Positions 6,194 to 13,884 are shown, counted from the stretch's first letter. The stretch is DNA of 40,201 nt from Candidatus Yanofskybacteria bacterium RIFCSPHIGHO2_02_FULL_43_17 (GCA_001794435.1 MGJU01000019.1:1-40201); one strand, 5' to 3'. Notes: generated from the letters alone by a model not told the origin. Numbers and translations are program-made.

Positions 6194-6267
6194 CGACTTT
6201 ACTTTTACTGCCTCTTTTTATAGACTTTAACCAGAAATCCAAGATACCCTAATTTTATTCTAAGCAA

Positions 6268-6468
6268 ATGCCTAAGTCAAAAGACACTCTTGATAAGTTA
6301 TTTGGTTCACGGCTGCGGGTCAAACTGTTGAAGTTTTTGTTCAGGAACTATCCCGGCAATTTTAATGCAAGCGAATTGTCGCACAGAATTCAGGAATCCT
6401 TTGAAGAAACCAAAAAAGAGTTGGATTTTTTGAGAAAACTGGGATTATTGAAAAAATTAAAAAATTAA
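6268..6468 (+). CDS. Winged-helix DNA-binding protein (N-terminal half of a split gene)
   Basis: A 66-residue winged-helix protein (SRLRVKLLKFLFRNYPGNFN-type first helix, then ASELSHRIQ and ETKKELDFLRKLGLLKK as recognition helix and wing). It ends at TAA 6466-6468; the next ATG, two codons on at 6472, is in the same reading frame. From memory of the family, CPR homologues are usually one protein with this wHTH followed by the domain encoded at 6472-6921, so this is probably one gene interrupted by a nonsense codon, or two coupled proteins. The junction is an A/T-rich near-repeat (attaaaaa repeated). Confidence 0.7.
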   Translation: MPKSKDTLDKLFGSRLRVKLLKFLFRNYPGNFNASELSHRIQESFEETKKELDFLRKLGLLKKLKN

Positions 6469-6471
6469 AAA

Positions 6472-6921
6472 ATGAAGAAAAAACATCACTCCCGTAAGCA
6501 AGCAAAAAAACACACACGAACCGACAGGATCAACTATTCTCTTGATCCGGAGTTTGAATTTTTTGGTGAACTGAAGGGTTTGATACTGAAATCCTCTCCC
6601 GCGGAAAAATACAAAATGGTCAAAAAAATACTGGGACTCGGAAGAGTTAAACTGGCCGTAACCTCCGGAATATTTATGGCCGAGAATAACGGTCTGGATC
6701 TTTACGATACGGTTGCGGACTTGTTCATTGTGGGGGACGATATAAGCAAAGATAAGCTTAGGCCCTTTCTCAGGGCATTGGAAGCGGAAGTGGGAAAAGA
6801 GATAAAGTTTACCCTGATGGACAAAGACGAATTTCAGTATCGCTACGGGATGTTCGACAGGTTCATTCGTGTTCTCTTGGAGGGACCGCATGAAAAAATT
6901 ATAAATAAGCTTGGAATATAG
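6472..6921 (+). CDS. Nucleotidyltransferase-like regulatory domain protein (C-terminal half of the split wHTH gene)
   Basis: 149 residues. After a basic start (KKKHHSRKQAKKHTR) it shows LGRVKLAVTSGIFMAENNG, DTVADLFIVGDDISKDKLRPF, ALEAEVGKEIKFTLMDKDEF and a C-terminal RFIRVLLEGPHEKIINKLGI. This alternation resembles the small nucleotidyltransferase-fold domains attached to wHTH regulators in CPR and archaeal genomes; function is unknown and catalytic residues are not clear. In frame with the wHTH gene, separated only by TAA-AAA. tRNA-Val follows 14 bases later. Confidence 0.65.
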   Translation: MKKKHHSRKQAKKHTRTDRINYSLDPEFEFFGELKGLILKSSPAEKYKMVKKILGLGRVKLAVTSGIFMAENNGLDLYDTVADLFIVGDDISKDKLRPFLRALEAEVGKEIKFTLMDKDEFQYRYGMFDRFIRVLLEGPHEKIINKLGI

Positions 6922-6935
6922 CCCACTTAGTACTT

Positions 6936-7010
6936 GCGCCCTTAGCTCAGTGGTAGAGCGTGCCGTTCACATCGGCAAGGCCGTAGGTCCGATCCCTACA
7001 GGGCGCACCA
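6936..7010 (+). tRNA. tRNA-Val(CAC): tRNA-Val (anticodon CAC)
   Basis: Complete cloverleaf: acceptor gcgccct/agggcgc, D arm gctc-agtggta-gagc with GG, anticodon stem tgccg/cggca with loop ttCACat (anticodon 6968-6970), T arm gtagg-tccgatc-cctac. CCA is encoded at 7008-7010. Confidence 0.95.
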
Positions 7011-7060
7011 CGTTGACTTAAGGTTAATAACTTGATAATCTCTACAACAGAAACTTTTAC

Positions 7061-7399
7061 ATGCGCGAGGTTGTTGTGCGACGAGTAGTTTTGGAAAGTC
7101 CTTTTGCCGGCGATGTGGAAAGAAACCTTGCTTATGCTCGTAGGTGTTTACACGATTGTCTTTTGCGCGGTGAAGCGCCTATCGCAAGCCATTTGCTGTA
7201 TACTCAGCCGGGAGTACTAGATGATAATAAGCCGGAAGAGAGGAAGCTTGGCATTGAGGCTGGTTTGGTGTGGGGATCCTTGGCAGAGGCCACGGTGGTC
7301 TATACGGACTATGGAATTTCAGGAGGTATGAAGTTCGGCATTGAAAGAGCAGAGAAGGAGGGTCGTCCGGTTGAATTTCGGAAGCTATATCCGCGGTAA
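7061..7399 (+). CDS. Nucleoside 2-deoxyribosyltransferase-like protein (DUF4406/DUF7768 type)
   Basis: 112 residues. RVVLESPFAG at 8-17, NLAYARRCLHDCLLRGEAPI and SHLLYTQPGVLDD at about 43-55, then IEAGLVWGSLAEATVVYTDYG and a final SGGMKFGIERAEKEGRPVEF. This order (Y/SPFxG, 'a.r.c..d.l.rGeaPiashl', SxGM..gi..A) is the pattern of the nucleoside deoxyribosyltransferase-like fold proteins common on phages and small genomes; the substrate is unknown. Its stop lies in the loop of the intrinsic terminator at 7391-7415. Confidence 0.8.
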   Translation: MREVVVRRVVLESPFAGDVERNLAYARRCLHDCLLRGEAPIASHLLYTQPGVLDDNKPEERKLGIEAGLVWGSLAEATVVYTDYGISGGMKFGIERAEKEGRPVEFRKLYPR

Positions 7400-7415
7400 A
7401 CCGCGGTTTTTGTTT
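7391..7415 (+). terminator. Rho-independent terminator
   Basis: ccgcgg/ccgcgg (7391-7396, 7401-7406) with loop taaa, which contains the stop codon of the preceding gene, followed by tttttgttt. Confidence 0.85.
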
Positions 7416-7430
7416 ACTTTGTTATCCACA

Positions 7431-7460
7431 TTGCGCTTTTGAAAACAGATGGTATATAAT
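7431..7460 (+). promoter_or_regulatory. Promoter of the mra/fts cluster
   Basis: TTGCGC (7431-7436) and TATAAT (7455-7460), 18 bases apart. The same TTGCGC/TATAAT pair with 17-base spacing occurs before the surface operon at 36253-36281. Confidence 0.55.
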
Positions 7461-7479
7461 AAGAGCATAGTGTTAGATT

Positions 7480-7517
7480 GTGGATAGAAGTGGGTATAAG
7501 TCATAAAATCTGTGGAT
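7480..7517 (+). promoter_or_regulatory. Candidate MraZ operator (GTGGRT repeats)
   Basis: gtggat at 7480-7485, gtgggt at 7490-7495 and gtggat at 7512-7517, i.e. 10 and 22 bases apart, just downstream of the promoter. MraZ is known to bind TGGGN repeats with ~10-bp spacing upstream of its own gene, so autorepression is likely. Confidence 0.55.
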
Positions 7518-7536
7518 AACTTGGAAAGGGAAAACG

Positions 7537-7971
7537 ATGTTAATAGGCGAATACAAGCACAATTTAGATGCCAAAAGAAGATTGGCGATACCTTCAAAAT
7601 TCAGAAAAGAATTGGGAGAAGGGGCAATACTAACCAGGGGATTGGATAATTGCTTATTTATTTTTCCTTCGAAGTATTGGGCGCCTTTTGCCGAGATGCT
7701 GGCAGGATTATCGATGGCCAAGCAGGACACAAGGGCATTTGCCAGATTGTTCTTGTCGGGAGCGACGGAGGTGGAGTTTGATTCATTAGGCAGGGTATTG
7801 GTTCCTGAACATTTAAAAAAATATGCTGATTTGAAGAAGTCGATAGTTGTGGCCGGATTGTTTAACCGTTTAGAGATCTGGGACGAAGAAAGATGGAACA
7901 ATTACCGATCCGATCTTGAAAAGAATTCAGACAAGATAGCCGAAAAACTCGGCGAATTAGGAATTATGTAA
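7537..7971 (+). CDS. mraZ: Transcriptional regulator MraZ
   Basis: 144 residues, normal length. Two AbrB-like swapped-hairpin repeats are visible: IGEYKHNLDAKRRLAIPSKF at the N-terminus and VEFDSLGRVLVPEHLKKYA near 85-103, with the conserved D-x-x-G/K-R-x-x-x-P pattern in each. MraZ forms a ring that binds direct repeats ahead of the dcw cluster and represses it. The ATG at 7537 is preceded by ggaaaggg. rsmH follows after 111 bases of structured spacer. Confidence 0.97.
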   Translation: MLIGEYKHNLDAKRRLAIPSKFRKELGEGAILTRGLDNCLFIFPSKYWAPFAEMLAGLSMAKQDTRAFARLFLSGATEVEFDSLGRVLVPEHLKKYADLKKSIVVAGLFNRLEIWDEERWNNYRSDLEKNSDKIAEKLGELGIM

Positions 7972-7996
7972 GTTTTTGTCCAAAAGCAAAGCGATT

Positions 7997-8056
7997 GGTA
8001 ACAAAAAGTTACCCAGCACATAAAACTTTATGTGCTGGGTGCAAATGGTTGTAACC
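7997..8056 (+). promoter_or_regulatory. Mutually exclusive hairpins between mraZ and rsmH
   Basis: ggtaac/gttacc (7997-8002, 8008-8013) overlaps the perfect 14-bp stem acccagcacataaa/tttatgtgctgggt (8011-8024, 8027-8040) by three bases, and ggtt/aacc follows (8047-8056). No T-run follows, so an attenuator is not shown; RNA stability or translation control of rsmH is possible. Confidence 0.4.
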
Positions 8057-8082
8057 ACTCACTACGTTCGCGGTAATCATTT

Positions 8083-9015
8083 ATGCACAAGCCGGTACTT
8101 TTAAAGGAAGTGGTTGAATATCTTGACCCCAAGCCTGGCGACCAAATAATTGACGCTACTTTGGATGGCGGCGGACATGCCATGGCGCTGGTCGAGAAAA
8201 TAGCACCGGATGGAAGGGTGTTGGGAATAGAGTGGGACCTCGAACTCCTTAAGGAATTCGAGTCAAAAGTTAAAAGTTCAAAGTTGAAAGACAATTTCAT
8301 TTTAGTGAACGACAGTTATACGAATATTGAAAGTATTGTCCGTGAATATAATTTCAGACCGAACGGGATATTGTTCGATCTGGGATTATCCTCATGGCAT
8401 TACGAGAGGAGCGGGAGGGGATTTTCATTCAAAAGAGATGAGCCGTTAGATATGCGTTATAACACGTATCGAGAAGTAAAAGGTAAAAATGAAAAAGTAA
8501 AAACAGCGGCGGAGATAGTAAATACTTACAGCAAAAAAGAGCTTGAAAAAATTATACGAGAATATGGCGAAGAGCAGTTTGCGGAAAGCATAGCTAAAAA
8601 TGTTGTTCGCACCAGAAAAGTGGAGCCAATATTAAAAACATCGGAATTGGTTGAGGTAATAGGCGATTCGGTGCCGTTCTGGTACAAGAGGAGGAAAATC
8701 CATTTTGCAACAAAAACATTTCAGGCATTGAGAATAGAAGTAAACGCTGAATTAAAAAATATTGAGAAAGGGGTATCTTCAGCGATAAATATACTGGAGC
8801 CTGCTTGTCCTGAGCAGGGTCGAAGGGGAGGTCGTGTGGCGGTGATATCATTCCACGGACTTGAAGATAAGATGGTCAGAGAAATCTTTAAGAAAAAAGC
8901 CAAAGAAGGAGTAGTAAAATTCGTTATTAAAAGAACAATAAAGCCATCGTGGGAAGAGCAAAAAGCAAATCCACGATCCAGAAGCGCAAAACTTAAAATA
9001 GCGGAGAAATTATGA
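8083..9015 (+). CDS. rsmH: 16S rRNA (cytosine-1402-N4) methyltransferase RsmH, with an in-frame repeat insertion
   Basis: 310 residues. HKPVLLKEVVEYL at the start, DATLDGGGHA (SAM-binding motif I, about 24-33), FDLGLSSWHYERSGRGFSF (about 95-113), DEPLDMRY, and VISFHGLEDKMVREIF near the C-terminus are diagnostic of RsmH, which methylates C1402 in the ribosomal P site. Eight residues (ACPEQGRR, 241-248; bases 8803-8826) sit between LEP and GGRVAVISFH, where homologues have only 'L.PGGR'. The inserted DNA is a short hairpin element. The stop overlaps the next start (ATGA, 9012-9015). Confidence 0.96.
   Translation: MHKPVLLKEVVEYLDPKPGDQIIDATLDGGGHAMALVEKIAPDGRVLGIEWDLELLKEFESKVKSSKLKDNFILVNDSYTNIESIVREYNFRPNGILFDLGLSSWHYERSGRGFSFKRDEPLDMRYNTYREVKGKNEKVKTAAEIVNTYSKKELEKIIREYGEEQFAESIAKNVVRTRKVEPILKTSELVEVIGDSVPFWYKRRKIHFATKTFQALRIEVNAELKNIEKGVSSAINILEPACPEQGRRGGRVAVISFHGLEDKMVREIFKKKAKEGVVKFVIKRTIKPSWEEQKANPRSRSAKLKIAEKL
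8803..8826 (+). repeat. 24-bp palindromic element inserted in frame in rsmH
   Basis: Eight codons beginning gcttgtcctgagcagg. With the flanking bases it forms cctgct/agcagg (8800-8805, 8813-8818). Its cctgagcagggtcgaagggg end resembles the reverse complement of ccccttcgacaagttcaggg at 15708-15727. Confidence 0.6.
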
Positions 9016-9329
9016 AACAACCCAGACACAATACAACCGCTTTAAATTATACCGGCACAGGGGTTTTTAATGTATTTCTGTTGGCAGCGGTTATTTTCTT
9101 GATGATGTACTTTGTGGTGGTCTCAAATATTATAACTTCTTCCAGTTACAGAATAGGCGTACTGACCGAAGAATTATCCGGTCTTACGGAGATAAACGGC
9201 CTTCTGACGGCTCAGAAATTATCAATTGAGGATTCTTCTATGCTCAGTTTTGCCCAGGGCCAAAACATGGTCCAAGCGACGCATGTTTCTCATATTTTTG
9301 AAAGCGGCAATGTCGCTCTTCAGCAGTAG
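9012..9329 (+). CDS. FtsL-like small division membrane protein
   Basis: 105 residues: short cytoplasmic tail, one membrane helix (VFLLAAVIFLMMYFVVVSNI, about 19-40), then an extracytoplasmic helix with heptad-like leucines (IGVLTEELSGLTEINGLLTAQ). Size, topology and position between rsmH and the transpeptidase gene are those of FtsL, which links FtsQ/FtsB to FtsI/FtsW. Sequence conservation in FtsL is very low, so the assignment rests on context. Confidence 0.7.
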   Translation: MKQPRHNTTALNYTGTGVFNVFLLAAVIFLMMYFVVVSNIITSSSYRIGVLTEELSGLTEINGLLTAQKLSIEDSSMLSFAQGQNMVQATHVSHIFESGNVALQQ

Positions 9330-9358
9330 AATTTGTGTGTTTTCTGTTAACTTGACCC

Positions 9359-11077
9359 ATGGCTAAACACGACAACCTTCGGATCAACGCTTATTTTATT
9401 TTTGTCTTAGCGGCTGCGGCCGTTATTTCTTATAACCTTTTTGTTCTGACTTATATTAGACACCATTCTTACTCGCGGACTGCTAAGGCCCAGAGCGAGA
9501 ACATAAGCAATGTATTGGCCAGAGGCAACATATATTTGGGAGAACACCTAGCCGCTACCAATAAAAAATTCCCTCTTGCTTATATGGTTCCTTCTGAAAT
9601 AAAAGTCCATAGTTCTGCAGAGATCCCTGGCCGGATAAGTTCTGTATTAGGAATTGATGCCAATGAGGTCAAAAATATGATTGATTCTGGTTCCGATAAA
9701 TTTAGAGTTCTTTTGAGGAGAATAGATGATAAACAGGTTGCAGCGATCAAGGCGCTTGGTATAAAAGGGTTTGGTGTTGCTTATGAAACGGACAGATATT
9801 ATCCGGGCGGTTCTTTGGCTGCAAGTATCCTTGGTTTTCTCGGCTATGGCGGCGATAAAAAATCCGGTCAGTATGGCATAGAAGCATTTTATGACGATGA
9901 TTTGTTTGGAAAGAAGCGTAGTGTTGGTAATTATATCGCCGGTCCCGGAATTCTCAATTTTGTATCTCGGTTGTTCAATCGCTCTGAAAACGAAGAAACT
10001 GATGACAAAAGAATAGACAGACCGGCCGATATTATTCTGACAGTAGATAAAAATATCCAGCAAGTTGCAGAGGATAAATTGAGTAGTCTCATGAATCAAC
10101 TGGAGGCAGTTGGCGGCACGATAATTGTCCAGGATCCGAATACGGGTGAAATATTAGCCATGGCTGACAAGCCGACTTTCGACCCGAATAACTATAGCGA
10201 ATACGAACCGAGGAATTTTTTAAACCGAGGTGTTCAAGAAATTTTTGAACCGGGTTCTTCTTTCAAGCCGATAACTATGGCCATGGGACTGGACCTTGGA
10301 GTAGTAACGCCCCAAACGACTTTTAAGGACGACGGTTTTAGGGAAGTCGCCGGATATAGAATAAAAAACTTCAGTGAAAGGGTGTTTGGAACGGTAACAA
10401 TGTCCCAAGTTCTCGAAAGATCCGTAAATACAGGAGCGATGTATGTACAAGATCAGGTTGGCGATGATAATTTTTTGAATTATGCCATCAACTTTGGTTT
10501 TGGCCAAAAAACAGGGATTGATCTGCCGGGCGAAGTACCCGGTGATATAACCAACCTCTACAGCGGAAGAAAGATAAACTTTCTGACGGCCTCATTCGGA
10601 CAAGGGATAGCGGTGACCCCTGTACAGCTTATCAATGCCTATTCGGCTATTGCTAACGGCGGTAAGTTGATGAAGCCTTATATAGTGGAAAAAATAATCA
10701 AAGAAGGCGGTGAAGAAGAGGTGATTCAGCCTGAAATAGTCGCCATACCGATATCGGAGAAAACTGCCACGAAGCTTAAGTCAATGCTTGTTGGCGTCGT
10801 AGACAACGGTTTTGATAAAGCCCGTATAAGCGGTTATGACATAGCAGGCAAAACAGGAACGGCTCAAATACCGGACGGCAAAGGAGGTTATCTTGAGGAT
10901 GAGTACATCCACGATTTTCTCGGTTTTGCCCCTGCCTTTGATCCTAAATTTGTGATATTGATAAAGGTAGACAGGCCTAAAGGAATTACTTTTGCGGCTG
11001 ACAGCTTATCGCCCACGTTCAGAGACATCGCAGTCTTTTTATTGAACTATTACAGTATTCCGCCGACGAGGCGTTAA
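9359..11077 (+). CDS. ftsI: Division transpeptidase, class B penicillin-binding protein (FtsI/PBP2-like)
   Basis: 572 residues. An N-terminal membrane helix (YFIFVLAAAAVISYNLFVLTY, about 12-32), a dimerisation domain with GSLAASILGFLGYGG and GQYGIEAFYDDDL (about 150-182), then the transpeptidase domain: SSFK with catalytic Ser300 and Lys303, SVN (about 359-361) and GKTGTAQ (about 496-502). It cross-links septal peptidoglycan. There are no PASTA domains; length is typical. It follows the FtsL-like gene by 29 bases and precedes murF. Confidence 0.95.
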   Translation: MAKHDNLRINAYFIFVLAAAAVISYNLFVLTYIRHHSYSRTAKAQSENISNVLARGNIYLGEHLAATNKKFPLAYMVPSEIKVHSSAEIPGRISSVLGIDANEVKNMIDSGSDKFRVLLRRIDDKQVAAIKALGIKGFGVAYETDRYYPGGSLAASILGFLGYGGDKKSGQYGIEAFYDDDLFGKKRSVGNYIAGPGILNFVSRLFNRSENEETDDKRIDRPADIILTVDKNIQQVAEDKLSSLMNQLEAVGGTIIVQDPNTGEILAMADKPTFDPNNYSEYEPRNFLNRGVQEIFEPGSSFKPITMAMGLDLGVVTPQTTFKDDGFREVAGYRIKNFSERVFGTVTMSQVLERSVNTGAMYVQDQVGDDNFLNYAINFGFGQKTGIDLPGEVPGDITNLYSGRKINFLTASFGQGIAVTPVQLINAYSAIANGGKLMKPYIVEKIIKEGGEEEVIQPEIVAIPISEKTATKLKSMLVGVVDNGFDKARISGYDIAGKTGTAQIPDGKGGYLEDEYIHDFLGFAPAFDPKFVILIKVDRPKGITFAADSLSPTFRDIAVFLLNYYSIPPTRR

Positions 11078-11090
11078 AAGTTATCCACAC

Positions 11091-11130
11091 GACCGACTTG
11101 CGATGTCGGTCATCCAGTGTCGGTCACCCA
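11091..11130 (+). repeat. Tandem gtcggtcaYcca repeat with upstream complement, before murF
   Basis: gtcggtcatcca (11105-11116) and gtcggtcaccca (11119-11130) are 14 bases apart. gaccgac (11091-11097) can pair with gtcggtc of either copy (11105-11111 or 11119-11125). Confidence 0.5.
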
Positions 11131-11137
11131 TAAGTTT

Positions 11138-12439
11138 ATGAAAGAAATAGCCAAAAAAATCATTATCTGGAAAATTAATTTTATAGCTCGAATGTACTTG
11201 TGGCGTTTTAAGCCGATGATAATTGCCATTACTGGGAATGTTGGCAAAACGTCGACCAAGGAGGCGGTCGTTGCTGTTTTAAGCAGTATTAAAAGAGTTC
11301 GTTCCGGAAAGGGCAACTTAAACAATGAGTTTGGCGTGCCGTTGGTGATTGTCGGCAACTGGGCGGATGACTACTATGAAGGCGGCAATACTTTGTGGTT
11401 TTGGGTAAGGGTCTTACTTATCTCTTTTTTTGGCTGGTTTTTTGCCAGAAATTATCCTAGAGTCTTGGTTCTTGAATACGGGGCGGACAAGCCGGGGGAC
11501 ATTAAAAGATTGGTGGAAAAATTCAGACCTCACATCGGAATTGTCACGGCTGTCGGAGAAATACCGGTTCATGTTGAATTTTTCTCCGGTTCTGAAGCGG
11601 TAGCGAGAGAGAAGTCGAGGTTGATAGAAGCGCTTGAACCGACCGGCTATGCCATTCTTAATTCTGACGACGACGTCGTGTTGGATATGAAAAAAAGAAC
11701 AAAAGCAACGGTGGTAACTTACGGATTCGGAGAAGGGGCTGAGGTGAGGGTCTCTAATTTTGATTACAAAACTGATAACAACATACCACTTGGGACAAGT
11801 TTCAAGCTTCATTATGGTCCAAATAGTTTTGTACCCGTAAACGTAATGGGTTCGCTTGGTCCGTCGCAAGCATATGCCGCCGCCGCTGCGGCGGCGGTGG
11901 GTATCACGATGGATATGAACCTGGTTGAGATAAGCGACGCTTTGTCGTATTACGATGGGCCCAAAGGCCGACTCAAGATACTGGCCGGCATTAAACACTC
12001 TTGGATTATTGACGATACTTATAACGCATCTCCGGCTTCAACTCGTTTAGCATTGAGCGTGTTAAGGGAACTTCCTGCCAAAAGGCGTATAGCCGTACTG
12101 GGAGATATGCTTGAGTTGGGCAAATATTCTGTTCAGGCGCATCAAGCGACAGGGGATCTGGTGAACGGCTTTGTCGATGTATTGATTTGTGTCGGCGCAA
12201 GAGCCAAGTTCATAGCTGATTCGGCGGCAAACCAAATGCCGAAAGAAAATATTTACACCTTTGATACGGCAGATACAGCAGAGCGCAAGGTCCAAGAATT
12301 GATAGAAGAAGGCGATCTGATATTAATAAAGGGCTCACAAGGGATGAGGATGGAAAGAATAGTTGAGGAAATAATGGCCGAACCGCAACGAAAGAGAGAA
12401 TTATTAGTAAGACAAAGTAAGAAGTGGCTTCAGAAATAA
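11138..12439 (+). CDS. murF: UDP-N-acetylmuramoyl-tripeptide--D-alanyl-D-alanine ligase (MurF)
   Basis: 433 residues from the ATG at 11138; a GTG at 11117 would add seven residues but lies inside the gtcggtca repeat. ITGNVGKTSTKEAV is the Mur-ligase ATP loop, LEYGADKPGDI and TAVGEIPVHVEFF follow, AILNSDDD and IDDTYNASPAS are the central Mur motifs, and RIAVLGDMLELG is typical of MurF. The N-terminus is short and hydrophobic (IIIWKINFIARMYLWRFKP) rather than the usual UDP-substrate domain, as seen in many CPR MurF proteins. It adds D-Ala-D-Ala to the peptidoglycan precursor. Confidence 0.93.
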   Translation: MKEIAKKIIIWKINFIARMYLWRFKPMIIAITGNVGKTSTKEAVVAVLSSIKRVRSGKGNLNNEFGVPLVIVGNWADDYYEGGNTLWFWVRVLLISFFGWFFARNYPRVLVLEYGADKPGDIKRLVEKFRPHIGIVTAVGEIPVHVEFFSGSEAVAREKSRLIEALEPTGYAILNSDDDVVLDMKKRTKATVVTYGFGEGAEVRVSNFDYKTDNNIPLGTSFKLHYGPNSFVPVNVMGSLGPSQAYAAAAAAAVGITMDMNLVEISDALSYYDGPKGRLKILAGIKHSWIIDDTYNASPASTRLALSVLRELPAKRRIAVLGDMLELGKYSVQAHQATGDLVNGFVDVLICVGARAKFIADSAANQMPKENIYTFDTADTAERKVQELIEEGDLILIKGSQGMRMERIVEEIMAEPQRKRELLVRQSKKWLQK

Positions 12440-12442
12440 CGA

Positions 12443-12464
12443 AGCCCCCGATGTTCTGGGGGCT
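12443..12464. terminator. Bidirectional hairpin between murF and a convergent small gene
   Basis: agccccc/gggggct (12443-12449, 12458-12464) with an 8-base loop. On the minus strand it is followed by a weak T-rich stretch (cttcgttatttct); on the plus strand there is no T-run. Confidence 0.5.
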
Positions 12465-12484
12465 GACGGTAGAAAGACGGCGAG

Positions 12485-12697
12485 TTATTGGCCCGCCGAT
12501 TCTTCTCCGAAACGAACGGCCACATCAATGGCCTTGAAAAATGGACGGACGAACATGTGGATCACGATTGATGCAAGCGCCAATACGCCCACGCCGATCA
12601 ACACTTCGGTCGTCGCGGAAAACGACACTTCCGCGACGTACCCGATGCTGACGCCAAGAGTGCCGGCGACGACGAAAAAAGAAATCAGGTGCCACAT
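12485..12697 (-). CDS. Small two-helix membrane protein
   Basis: 70 residues with two hydrophobic segments, LISFFVVAGTLGVSIGYVAEV (about 4-24) and VLIGVGVLALASIVIHMFV (about 32-50), and a charged tail. The start is supported by aaggaggg four bases upstream, and by a minus-strand promoter (TTGACA 12759-12754, TATAAT 12735-12730, 18-base spacing). Its GC content is higher than the flanking core genes. Family not recognised. Confidence 0.7.
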   Translation of the reverse strand: MWHLISFFVVAGTLGVSIGYVAEVSFSATTEVLIGVGVLALASIVIHMFVRPFFKAIDVAVRFGEESAGQ

Positions 12698-12729
12698 CGG
12701 ACCCTCCTTTTGTTAGGTCGCATGGTTTA

Positions 12730-12780
12730 ATTATAACACGTCCTTATCATTTTTGTCAAATTTCAAATTTGTGTTAAAAT
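12730..12780. promoter_or_regulatory. Divergent promoters with overlapping -35 boxes
   Basis: Plus strand: TTGTCA 12753-12758 and TAAAAT 12775-12780 (16-base spacing) for tRNA-Glu. Minus strand: TTGACA 12759-12754 and TATAAT 12735-12730 for the small membrane protein. The -35 boxes share the palindromic ttgtcaa. Confidence 0.55.
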
Positions 12781-12793
12781 AAAGTAGTTTTAT

Positions 12794-12868
12794 GGCCCTG
12801 TCGTCTAGCCCGGTCTAGGACACTTGGTTCTCATCCAAGAAACACGGGTTCAAATCCCGTCGGGGCTG
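12794..12868 (+). tRNA. tRNA-Glu(CTC): tRNA-Glu (anticodon CTC)
   Basis: Acceptor ggccctg/cggggct (G-T at the end pair), D arm with GG in the loop, anticodon stem cttgg/ccaag with loop ttCTCat, T arm acggg-ttcaaat-cccgt, discriminator G73. CCA is not encoded. Confidence 0.93.
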
Positions 12869-12945
12869 CACTTTTAGGAAGCTAGTATTTATGGTATCTT
12901 TTGAGGTGATAGCTAAGGGACGTTAGAACCTGTAATTTAATTTCT

Positions 12946-13620
12946 ATGCCAGATGAATGGTCAAACAAAGATTTTGCCGAGGATTGGGATAACGGCGGTG
13001 CGGCAAAACACCCAGTCAGAAAAGAGCATTTAGATATGCTCATTTCTATTATTTCTGATGGCTATTCTTCGGATAAATATATTCTTGATTTAGGTTATGG
13101 CTCTGGGCAGGTAGAAGAAATGCTATACGCACAAATACCAGATGCCAATATAGTCGGGACTGATAATTCAGATGTGATGATAGAATTATCAAAGAAAAGA
13201 TTAGGCGATAAATTCTCAAAGCTAACCGTCATAAATCATAGCCTGGAAGACATAGAAGCTCTTGAGTTGCCAAAAGGAAATTACCAATATGTCATTAGCG
13301 TTCAAGCTCTGCATCATCTGACACACGACCAACAGAAAAAGATTTTCCAATTTGTATACAATACTCTAGGGTCAGGAGGTAGTTTCTTATTCATAGACAG
13401 AATTGCTCTTGATGTTCAAACCTTTGAGCAGTCCTACAAAGCTATTTATGAAAAAATGTTTAATAAGCCCTTTGAAGGATACAAGAAGGATATTGAACAG
13501 AAAGGTGATTATCCAGGAACTCCAGAAGAGCATATATCTTGGCTCCAAGAAGTTGGCTTTAAGGCTACCTGTTTAAATAAGAAATTTGATAGGGCTTTTA
13601 TCCTGGGAGTTAAGAAATAA
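12946..13620 (+). CDS. Class I SAM-dependent methyltransferase
   Basis: 224 residues. ILDLGYGSGQVEEML (about 46-60) is the SAM-binding loop, ANIVGTDNSDVMIELS carries the acidic ribose-binding residue, VISVQALHHLTH is the post-motif region of UbiE/COQ5-like small-molecule methyltransferases, and GGSFLFIDRIAL follows. The substrate cannot be inferred. It stands alone after tRNA-Glu; a terminator lies at 13770-13796. Confidence 0.85.
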   Translation: MPDEWSNKDFAEDWDNGGAAKHPVRKEHLDMLISIISDGYSSDKYILDLGYGSGQVEEMLYAQIPDANIVGTDNSDVMIELSKKRLGDKFSKLTVINHSLEDIEALELPKGNYQYVISVQALHHLTHDQQKKIFQFVYNTLGSGGSFLFIDRIALDVQTFEQSYKAIYEKMFNKPFEGYKKDIEQKGDYPGTPEEHISWLQEVGFKATCLNKKFDRAFILGVKK

Positions 13621-13769
13621 ATTATTACCAGCTCCTAACAATGGCGAACGGAGAATACCCAGTTAATTGCATTAAATGGGTTCTAACTTCGTCCAGTCCA
13701 CGCTGCCAAAGAATCTGTTAGAAATATCGGTTCGGATTATAGAAATAAAAGAAAATTTTCATTTTTGTA

Positions 13770-13796
13770 AGATCCAGGTAGGGTCTTTTTTGTTCT
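13770..13796 (+). terminator. Rho-independent terminator
   Basis: agatcc/gggtct (13770-13775, 13781-13786, one T-G pair) followed by tttttgttctt. The remaining bases from 13621 show no other clear feature. Confidence 0.65.
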
Positions 13797-13807
13797 TCTA
13801 CGAAAAT

Positions 13808-13836
13808 TTGACATTTAAATACATATACTGTACACT
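13808..13836 (+). promoter_or_regulatory. Promoter of the lipoprotein gene
   Basis: TTGACA (13808-13813) and TACACT (13831-13836) with 17-base spacing; the closer TATACT (13824-13829) would be only 10 bases away. Confidence 0.5.
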
Positions 13837-13884
13837 TGTTGAGGTATCAACTTGTACCCTGAAAATAGAAAAAGGAGACCGGAA

